From Deltaproteobacteria bacterium (GTDB taxonomy: Bacteria > Desulfobacterota > Binatia > UBA1149 > JAJCZL01): 64,000 nt of DNA. The stretch spans positions 1 through 64,000 of the forward strand of contig JAJCZL010000026.1 of the NCBI GenBank assembly GCA_029262415.1. The letters run 5' to 3'. Of this stretch, positions 59,473 to 64,000 are shown piece by piece (within the stretch, counting starts at the first letter, position 1; every line of letters starts with the position of its first letter). A model generated the notes under the pieces. That model was not told the DNA's origin. It was given only the letters and a program-made list of their open reading frames with translations, and ran no database searches. Made by a program: the position numbers and the translations under genes.

Positions 59473-59699
59473 GCCTCCAATCGATAGGCCCCTACTGCGG
59501 CAGAGACGATGTTTACAAGCGTCGCGATGACTTCGGGACGTTCTACTACGCCCGCGTTCTCGGCGGGATTGAAACCTACGAAAACAAAAAGTGGTGGCCG
59601 CTTTCACTGCATCAAGCAGAGACGATCGGTGACGAGATCGTCCGCTGCTGGAGTGAGCAGGGTGACGCAGTCCCTGAGGTAACCTCGTGCGTATCGTAA
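59469..59699 (+). CDS. Small hypothetical protein (phage-like element)
   Basis: 76 residues starting at the GTG that overlaps the previous stop. VYKRRDDFGTFYYARVLGGIETYENKKWWPLSLHQAETIGDEIVRCW has aromatic-rich strands. No family recognised. It overlaps the following gene by 13 nt. Confidence 0.55.
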   Translation: MSLQSIGPYCGRDDVYKRRDDFGTFYYARVLGGIETYENKKWWPLSLHQAETIGDEIVRCWSEQGDAVPEVTSCVS

Positions 59700-59965
59700 C
59701 CAACTTGGTTGTCGCAGTGACGACGTTGTTTGTTCCGATGTCGGTCGCATTCTGCCTGCACTACCTCCACGAGGCGGGATACGAGTTCCTGTCATTCTCT
59801 CTAACCGTCGCGGGGATTTGGTTGCTTCAGATCCTGCTACTGAGGTCGAAGGCTGTTGAGACAAGGGCGGGGGCCGTTCAGGAAACGCTGATAGCTTGTG
59901 CGACTCCGCCGACGTCGATCGACGAAGCGCGGAAGCGACGCAAAGGGAAGGTGCTACGTGGCTAG
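59687..59965 (+). CDS. Small membrane protein (phage-like element)
   Basis: 92 residues, GTG start. Two hydrophobic helices, NLVVAVTTLFVPMSVAFCLHYL and FLSFSLTVAGIWLLQILLL, then a basic tail (DEARKRRKGK). The topology is compatible with a small phage membrane protein. Overlaps neighbours by 13 and 8 nt. Confidence 0.58.
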   Translation: MRIVTNLVVAVTTLFVPMSVAFCLHYLHEAGYEFLSFSLTVAGIWLLQILLLRSKAVETRAGAVQETLIACATPPTSIDEARKRRKGKVLRG

Positions 59966-60338
59966 CGCGTCAGCAGGTCAGTTTTCCTTGTTCCCGAGCG
60001 AAGTCCGCGACGCGTCTGGGATCACCAGAAAGCGCGCACCTATGACGAAGGAGCAGGGGCAGGCCTTAGTCGAAGGTTCAAAGGCAGTGCCGGAGGAATG
60101 GAAAACTGCGTTTGTCCGTGAAGTGCAGAGGCTTGCGAGAACAGGTCGCCAGTTCACGAGCGAAGACGTCGTCAGTGTTGTTGGCGTCCCCGCCGGAGCG
60201 AACCCAAACGTTGTCGGAGCGAGGGTATCCGCGTGCGCGAAGATGAGAATCATCCGTAGATGTGGGTTCCGGAAGTCTAAACGGCCGGAGCGCCGCAGCG
60301 CGATTGTAGCCGTGTGGGTTGGGATGCCTAGTGCCTAG
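59958..60338 (+). CDS. Hypothetical protein (phage-like element)
   Basis: 126 residues from the GTG at 59958, which has GGGAAGG upstream; the longer frame has a basic artefactual leader. TKEQGQALVEGSKAVPEEWKTAFVREVQRLARTGRQFTSEDVVSVVGVP is followed by ANPNVVGARVSACAKMRIIRRCGFRKSKRPERRSAIVAVWVG, which resembles a winged-helix-type or RuvX-like small domain seen in phage proteins. Function unknown. The stop is 8 nt into the next gene. Confidence 0.6.
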   Translation: MASASAGQFSLFPSEVRDASGITRKRAPMTKEQGQALVEGSKAVPEEWKTAFVREVQRLARTGRQFTSEDVVSVVGVPAGANPNVVGARVSACAKMRIIRRCGFRKSKRPERRSAIVAVWVGMPSA

Positions 60339-60567
60339 AGAAACGCCGCATGAGCGTGCGCTCCGATTCGTTCGCACGTGGAAGAAAGCTGAGACCGTCG
60401 AAGCAGTCGCTGCAGAGATGGGCATCAAGGCGCAGTCGGCTATGCAGATCGCGTCGAGGCTCAGGCTCCAGGGTGTGCAGCTGAAGAAGATGAGACGCAA
60501 CCCCGTAGACTACGAAGCGTTGAGGAAGGAGGCAAGTGGTGATGACGGATCTGATTCCCGAGGCTGA
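60331..60567 (+). CDS. Small helix-turn-helix-like protein (phage-like element)
   Basis: 78 residues from the GTG at 60331, with an 8-nt overlap to the previous gene. ETPHERALRFVRTWKKAETVEAVAAEMGIKAQSAMQIASRLRLQG looks like a helix-turn-helix (EAVAAEMGIKAQSAMQIASRL), with a basic C-terminal half (KKMRRNPVDYEALRKEA). A small transcription regulator is plausible; not confirmed. Confidence 0.58.
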   Translation: MPRETPHERALRFVRTWKKAETVEAVAAEMGIKAQSAMQIASRLRLQGVQLKKMRRNPVDYEALRKEASGDDGSDSRG

Positions 60568-60775
60568 TAACTCCGATAGCTTCTATCGAGTGCTTCTTTG
60601 CTTCGCGATTCTCGCACTCGTGTTCGCGTTGCTGAAAATCAACAGCAGCCGTGAGCGGATTCACAAACAGGCGCAGCAGCTAGAGAGGTGCGCCGTGGTT
60701 TCGGGAGATATCCTCATTCCCAATGTTGTTGTCTGTGAAGGCGACTCGTCTAGGTGTGTTGGGGTCACGTGGTGA
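60542..60775 (+). CDS. Small single-span membrane protein (phage-like element)
   Basis: 77 residues from the ATG at 60542, preceded by GTGs and an AAGGAGG-type sequence; the GTG at 60536 is possible too. One membrane helix (FYRVLLCFAILALVFALLKI) then an RERIHKQAQQLERC helix. Its TGA overlaps the replication gene's ATG by one nucleotide. Confidence 0.58.
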   Translation: MTDLIPEADNSDSFYRVLLCFAILALVFALLKINSSRERIHKQAQQLERCAVVSGDILIPNVVVCEGDSSRCVGVTW

Positions 60776-61884
60776 TGCCTCCCGGAAAGGTCTCAGATCG
60801 TATCGACGGCCTCGTGAAGGCAGCGTTCGGTCGTCAGATCCGTTTTCAGGTCTGCTTCGTCGATGTGACTGGTTCAATTGGTGCGGCGCTCTTCCTATCT
60901 CAGGCCTGTTACTGGCAGACGGCGTGCGGGGTTGGCGAGTGGTGGTACAAGACGGCCGAGCAGTGGTACGAGGAGGCCCGTCTTCCGCGTAAGACCATCG
61001 AGGCCGCCCGTACGTGCTTGCGCGAGCTCAAGATTCTGGAAGAGAGGCGGCCGAAACATCACGGCCCGATCTACTACCGAATCGACTTCGATCGTCTCAA
61101 TTTCATCCTTGGAACCGAGCCAGGAAGAGACGGGAACAGTGACCACGATGGACAGAGGACACTGCCCCTATCGGACACTGATCAGTGTCCCAAAGGGGCG
61201 GTGATCAATGTCCCGAACGGACAGAGATCAGTGTCCAATAAGGGCACTGATCAGTGCCCCAAAGGGACACCCCTAAGGAATAGATGTCTTACACAAGATG
61301 ATCACCAGACTACGACACTAGAGCCGAGCTCTGTCGTTTCGGACTCCGTCCCAGATCGGAAAGAGCCTGAGCCACCAGGTGGGTCTCCAGCCGATCGGCT
61401 GATCCGAGCATTCCGCCGGGGGTTCAATCTCCCGATCTCAGAACCGATCCAGGAGCGCGAACTTGAGCAAGCCACGAGGCTGGCCGAGGAACTCGGTGAG
61501 CGCACCGCTGCGTTCGTCGTCGACCACGCTGTGAGCTCAGGCTCCAAGACCGGATTCAAGCCGAGGGTGTTCGGCGCTGTGTTGGCATACCGAGACGCCG
61601 CGCTGAACGAGCTCAGGGGCCGCGAAGCTGGGGAGCGCCGGCGCCAAGAGGAGCAAGCGAAGCGCGACGCCGACGAAGCCGAAGCGAAGGCCGAGCAAGA
61701 GGCGTTCGCACAGCTCCCGGTTTCCGAGCGGATCAAAATCCGAGTCACACGTCGGACGGTCCTGCAGGCAGGGCTCAAGAACCGGAGCCTAACCGCCGCC
61801 GAAATATCCAAGATCCGGTTCGATATCGAATACGAGGAAAACGAACGTGAACAACCAAACCGAGAGACCAGAGCTGAAGCCTAA
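60775..61884 (+). CDS. Replication initiator-like protein containing embedded iterons (lambda O-like)
   Basis: 369 residues from the ATG at 60775, overlapping the previous stop (TGATG). The N-terminal 115 residues, with FLSQACYWQTACGVGEWWYKTAEQWYEEARLPRKTIEAARTCLRELKILEERR and YYRIDFDRLNFIL, form a winged-helix module like phage replication initiators. Residues about 126-163 are a low-complexity linker whose DNA contains the iterons. The C-terminal part has LEQATRLAEELGERTAAFVVDHAVSSG and a Glu/Arg-rich coiled coil (RRRQEEQAKRDADEAEAKAEQE). This layout, an origin within the initiator's linker, matches lambda O. The primary sequence is not close enough to name it. Confidence 0.72.
   Translation: MPPGKVSDRIDGLVKAAFGRQIRFQVCFVDVTGSIGAALFLSQACYWQTACGVGEWWYKTAEQWYEEARLPRKTIEAARTCLRELKILEERRPKHHGPIYYRIDFDRLNFILGTEPGRDGNSDHDGQRTLPLSDTDQCPKGAVINVPNGQRSVSNKGTDQCPKGTPLRNRCLTQDDHQTTTLEPSSVVSDSVPDRKEPEPPGGSPADRLIRAFRRGFNLPISEPIQERELEQATRLAEELGERTAAFVVDHAVSSGSKTGFKPRVFGAVLAYRDAALNELRGREAGERRRQEEQAKRDADEAEAKAEQEAFAQLPVSERIKIRVTRRTVLQAGLKNRSLTAAEISKIRFDIEYEENEREQPNRETRAEA
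61173..61264 (+). repeat. Iteron array with exact 23-bp period; probable replication origin
   Basis: Four copies of a GATCAGTG-centred unit are in register: their GATC positions are 61180, 61203, 61226 and 61249, each 23 bp apart. Copies 1 (61173-61190) and 4 (61242-61259) are perfect 18-bp palindromes, GGACACTGATCAGTGTCC and GGGCACTGATCAGTGCCC; copies 2 and 3 are half-conserved. A degenerate fifth unit may precede them (61150-61172). Because 23 is not a multiple of three, the protein does not repeat, so the conservation is at the DNA level. This is the layout of initiator iterons. Confidence 0.75.
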
Positions 61885-62551
61885 ATCGAGTCTTGGTGAG
61901 ACCCTGCGGCGCTTACCGAAGGGGTGGAAGAGCGTGATCGACTCTCGTTTCGCGCTGCTCCTCGAGGAGCTCCACATTCCGGATCACTGGTTAGCCCGGG
62001 AGGTCGACGTTGCTCACTCGACAATCTTCCGTATCCGACAGTGCGAGATGAAACCATCCCAGCCCCTCGCCGTGGACATCTGCGAAGTGCTGGGGAAGCG
62101 GTGCGGTTTCCCGCTCAGTGTTGAGGATCTCTGGCCCTATCCACTGCAGCCACGCCGGAAGGGAGCGGCGAAGCGTGTGAGCAGCAAGGCGACGACAAGC
62201 GCCGCAATGGCACTGTTGATGTCTGTGCTGTTGATCGCTTGTGCGCACAAGCCTGTGCAGTTCGACACTGAGCCTGGTGAGGCGGTGGTTGTGTACCAGA
62301 TCGACGACCAGGACGCAGCACGCACAGCCGTGGAAGTGGCTAGAGCGTTCGCTGCGCAGGGGTGGCACTACTCGCTCTCTACTGCCGATGACCTCGGCAA
62401 CGGTGGAATGTGGGTGATCCACAGGCCGGGCAACGAGAAGGCTCACGCGGTCGCGACAGCGCTCAATGCCGACGGCTTGGTGTTCCGCACTCTGCTGCGC
62501 AACGACGCAGCAGCCGACGTTCAGGTCTGGGTCGGTGCACGTGAACGCTGA
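61847..62551 (+). CDS. HTH protein fused to a lipoprotein-like membrane segment and C-terminal domain
   Basis: A 234-residue reading frame starting at the GTG at 61847. Residues 30-100 are a Cro/C1-type HTH (FALLLEELHIPDHWLAREVDVAHSTIFRIRQCEMKP). A hydrophobic stretch with lipobox follows (MALLMSVLLIAC, residues 121-132), then a compact domain (VVVYQIDDQDAARTAVEVARAFAAQGWHYS, ending DVQVWVGARE). Either one membrane-tethered regulator is made, or a separate lipoprotein is translated from the ATG at 62207. It overlaps the replication gene by 38 nt. Confidence 0.65.
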   Translation: MNNQTERPELKPKSSLGETLRRLPKGWKSVIDSRFALLLEELHIPDHWLAREVDVAHSTIFRIRQCEMKPSQPLAVDICEVLGKRCGFPLSVEDLWPYPLQPRRKGAAKRVSSKATTSAAMALLMSVLLIACAHKPVQFDTEPGEAVVVYQIDDQDAARTAVEVARAFAAQGWHYSLSTADDLGNGGMWVIHRPGNEKAHAVATALNADGLVFRTLLRNDAAADVQVWVGARER

Positions 62552-62732
62552 CCGCGTGGCTTCCGCTCGGCCTGGTCTTGCCCCGATCCCGTGCGTCTGG
62601 GGGGTTTTCGGGTCCTCTGACGCACTGCTTTCCATCGCAGGTTTGGCGCGCACCGCGTCAGAAATTTTGTCACTGGGTTTTTTGGGGTGTCGTGGTCGTG
62701 GTGATCATCGGGACGAGAAGGGCCAAGGATGA
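62541..62732 (+). CDS. Possible small overlapping ORF between HTH and HNH genes
   Basis: A 63-codon frame from the GTG at 62541 that overlaps the upstream gene by 11 nt and whose TGA overlaps the next ATG (ATGA). The coupling at both ends is the only support; the peptide is not recognised and another frame in this stretch encodes a membrane-like VFWGVVVVVIIG segment. If neither is real, this 177-nt gap is untranslated. Confidence 0.3.
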   Translation: MNADRVASARPGLAPIPCVWGVFGSSDALLSIAGLARTASEILSLGFLGCRGRGDHRDEKGQG

Positions 62733-63055
62733 AGCTGATCAAGCCGATCACCTACAAAGAGTTTATCCGCCGGCGGGCGTGTGCGGTTCCGCACTGCCGC
62801 GATCGCGGACCTCGAGCGAGGTTCGAGCATCACCCGACCAAAGGCGCACGCGGGAACATCAACCACGATCGTGGCTGGCCGATCTGTGACGGGCATCATT
62901 ACGAGCTCGACTCGATAGGGCGGGTGACGTTCCAGAAAAAATACGGGATGAACCTCAACCTGACCGTCGACTACTTTCAGAACCGATATCGCCTGTTGCA
63001 TCCACGCGGACCGGAGCTCGTACAGGTGGATCCGTGGAGGGAGCCGGCAGCGTGA
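62729..63055 (+). CDS. HNH-type (DUF968/Ref-like) predicted nuclease
   Basis: 108 residues. CAVPHCRDRGPRARFEHHPTKG and GWPICDGHHYELDSIGRVTFQKKYGM give CX4C, HH, CDGHHYE and G-T-F elements like the HNH-type zinc nucleases in phage recombination modules (DUF968, NinG, Ref). The ATG at 62729 follows GGCCAAGG. It probably aids recombination or packaging. The exact family is not certain. Its stop overlaps the next gene by 4 nt. Confidence 0.7.
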   Translation: MKLIKPITYKEFIRRRACAVPHCRDRGPRARFEHHPTKGARGNINHDRGWPICDGHHYELDSIGRVTFQKKYGMNLNLTVDYFQNRYRLLHPRGPELVQVDPWREPAA

Positions 63056-63249
63056 GCGACCTTCAACTCGCAGACAGTTACCCAGTCACAGTAGAGATCC
63101 TGCGAGAGACAAAGGCTGCTTATCTGCTTCGATACGAAGGTGACGAGCAGTGGATTCCAAAGTCTCAGATCTACAGCATCAACCAAGAGGCAGATCCTGA
63201 GTTCTGGATCGCAAGCTGGCTCTTGCGGAAACTCGATTGGCTGGACTGA
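63052..63249 (+). CDS. Small conserved phage-type hypothetical protein
   Basis: 65 residues from the GTG that overlaps the previous stop. SYPVTVEILRETKAAYLLRYEGDEQWIPKSQIYSI has the recurring WIPKSQI motif of short phage and plasmid proteins. Function unknown. Confidence 0.62.
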   Translation: MSDLQLADSYPVTVEILRETKAAYLLRYEGDEQWIPKSQIYSINQEADPEFWIASWLLRKLDWLD

Positions 63250-63286
63250 TGATCTTACACGCACAGAGAGAGACGGAGACTAGCGG

Positions 63287-63763
63287 ATGAGTCGATACGC
63301 CAACAACACCTCGGTAGCTCCCGAGAAGTCCCGGGCTGAGATCGAGCGCACCTTGGCCCGCTACGGCGCCACTGACTTTGCTTACATGAGCAACGTCGGC
63401 GGCGCCAAGATCGCCTTTGCGGTGCCCGGCCCCACCACTCGGGTCTACAAGATCCGCTTCGACATCGAGCTCCCGCGCAAGGATGAACGCGAGTTCACAC
63501 ACACTGAGAGCCGGTCTAAGCCGCGCTCTCCCGAAGCTGCCTACATAGCCTGGGAGCAGGCCTGCAAGCAACGCTGGCGGGCGCTTGCGTTGGTCGTCAA
63601 GGCCAAGCTCGAGGCCGTAGAGTGTGGCATTACCACCTTCGAGCAGGAGTTCATGGCACACATGATTCTACCGGGAGGTCGTACTGTGTTTGACGAAGTA
63701 ATGCCGAGGATCGAGCAGTCCTACGACAGTGGCAACAACGTGCCGTTGCTAGAGATGACGTGA
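63287..63763 (+). CDS. Conserved phage/mobile-element hypothetical protein
   Basis: 158 residues. EKSRAEIERTLARYGATDFAYMS, KIRFDIELPRKDE, YIAWEQACKQRWRALALVVKAKLEAVECGITTFEQEFMAHMILPGGRTVFDEVMPRIEQSYDSG and PLLEM match a widely distributed family of unknown function often encoded close to terminase genes in phages. It precedes the probable terminase gene here, which fits. The ATG at 63287 follows GAGACT. Confidence 0.78.
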   Translation: MSRYANNTSVAPEKSRAEIERTLARYGATDFAYMSNVGGAKIAFAVPGPTTRVYKIRFDIELPRKDEREFTHTESRSKPRSPEAAYIAWEQACKQRWRALALVVKAKLEAVECGITTFEQEFMAHMILPGGRTVFDEVMPRIEQSYDSGNNVPLLEMT

Positions 63764-63870
63764 AAAAGTTGGAAGCTGAGGAAGTCAAAGTCCGGTCCTG
63801 TGGAGTCCGCTGAGTCGGTCCGAGTCTGTGGAGAGATGGGAGGAGGGGACGAGTCCCCTGGGAAAGACGA

Positions 63871-64000
63871 CTGGCGCCCAAGAAAAAGAAACGCCCAACA
63901 AAGGCGCTTACATCACTCGAAGAAGTTGCCGAGCGGTTCGAGGTTGATGTTCGTACGGTCGACCGCTGGGTGCGGGCGAAGATGCCGAGAACTCCCCGAC
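63871..64000 (+). CDS. Probable small terminase subunit, N-terminal part (cut by right edge)
   Basis: A frame running off the right edge. The peptide APKKKKRPTKALTSLEEVAERFEVDVRTVDRWVRAKMPRTPR contains a helix-turn-helix (VAERFEVDVRTVDRWV) like the DNA-binding domain of small terminases (Nu1-like). A GGGAAAG stretch precedes the frame; the start codon may be CTG at 63871 or lie further upstream. If correct, the large terminase subunit should follow outside the window. Confidence 0.55.
   Translation, partial: MAPKKKKRPTKALTSLEEVAERFEVDVRTVDRWVRAKMPRTPR

Larger units (their letters stand above)
58807..64000 (+). mobile_element. Phage-like element (prophage or satellite) beside tRNA-Val, right end outside window
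   Basis: From the 3' end of tRNA-Val to the right edge all genes are on the plus strand, small, and frequently coupled by 1 to 38 nt overlaps; several use GTG starts. The content is phage-like: membrane proteins, a winged-helix replication protein with iterons, an HTH protein, an HNH-type protein, a conserved phage hypothetical and the start of a probable small terminase. Neither integrase nor repressor is present in the window, so the element continues to the right. A tRNA 3' end is a common attachment site, but no duplicated core can be checked here. Confidence 0.72.

Noticed and set aside
61173-61264. Iteron array read as a CRISPR array
   Set aside because: The units are contiguous with no spacers and lie within a coding sequence; no cas genes are nearby.

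Overview
The window looks like a GC-rich chromosomal contig from an uncultured Gram-negative bacterium. Outer-membrane and lipoprotein signals, an MsbA-type exporter and periplasmic lytic transglycosylases support a Gram-negative cell. Two secreted proteins carry a cysteine-bracketed dockerin-like tandem motif, and one of them has a long threonine-rich linker. Together with an F420-type LLM oxidoreductase, a P450, acyl-CoA genes and HemQ, this reminds me of soil 'Deltaproteobacteria'-like lineages such as Binatota or Myxococcota. That placement is an inference from style and gene content.

Layout. 1-3.0 kb: the start of an IS630-type transposase at the left edge, an FAD oxidoreductase, and a MarR regulator-arsenite methyltransferase pair. 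3.1-14.3 kb: a nine-gene minus-strand operon with mostly overlapping genes, transcribed from an MsbA-type ABC exporter through a Cys-rich exported protein, four glycosyltransferases, an APH-fold kinase, an outer-membrane barrel and a sulfatase-fold lipoprotein. It looks like an uncharacterised surface glycan or glycolipid pathway. 14.4-16.6 kb: two divergent secreted proteins. 16.7-29.8 kb: acetolactate synthase-like enzyme plus aldehyde dehydrogenase, glutamate dehydrogenase, cytochrome P450, an epimerase/membrane protein/GMC oxidoreductase operon, a multiheme exported protein, an acyl-CoA dehydrogenase and a 36-residue membrane protein. 30.0-33.9 kb: hemH-hemN-hemG operon. 34.1-40.1 kb: lytic transglycosylase and the maf-yggS-proC-DUF167-zinc ribbon cluster, then a phasin-like protein. 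40.2-44 kb: hyuA-hyuB. 44-49 kb: a degenerate sulfatase-fold protein, then tldD-pmbA. 49-58.7 kb: housekeeping and small genes including infA, tRNA-Gln, a bacterioferritin, a histidine kinase, hemQ and an SDR.

From 58.8 kb to the right edge, immediately downstream of tRNA-Val(CAC), every gene is on the plus strand, short, usually overlapping its neighbour and often GTG-started. The content is phage-like: small membrane proteins, a winged-helix replication protein, an HTH protein fused to a lipoprotein-like segment, an HNH-type protein, a conserved phage-associated hypothetical, and the start of a probable small terminase. The replication gene contains four iterons spaced by exactly 23 bp, two of them perfect 18-bp palindromes. 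This arrangement resembles the lambda origin inside gene O. No integrase is visible, so the far end of the element lies outside the window.

The most notable points are the iteron array, the nine-gene glycan operon, the co-occurrence of a canonical HemN with HemQ, the HTH-lipobox fusion, and the sulfatase-fold protein that has lost its metal-binding aspartates.
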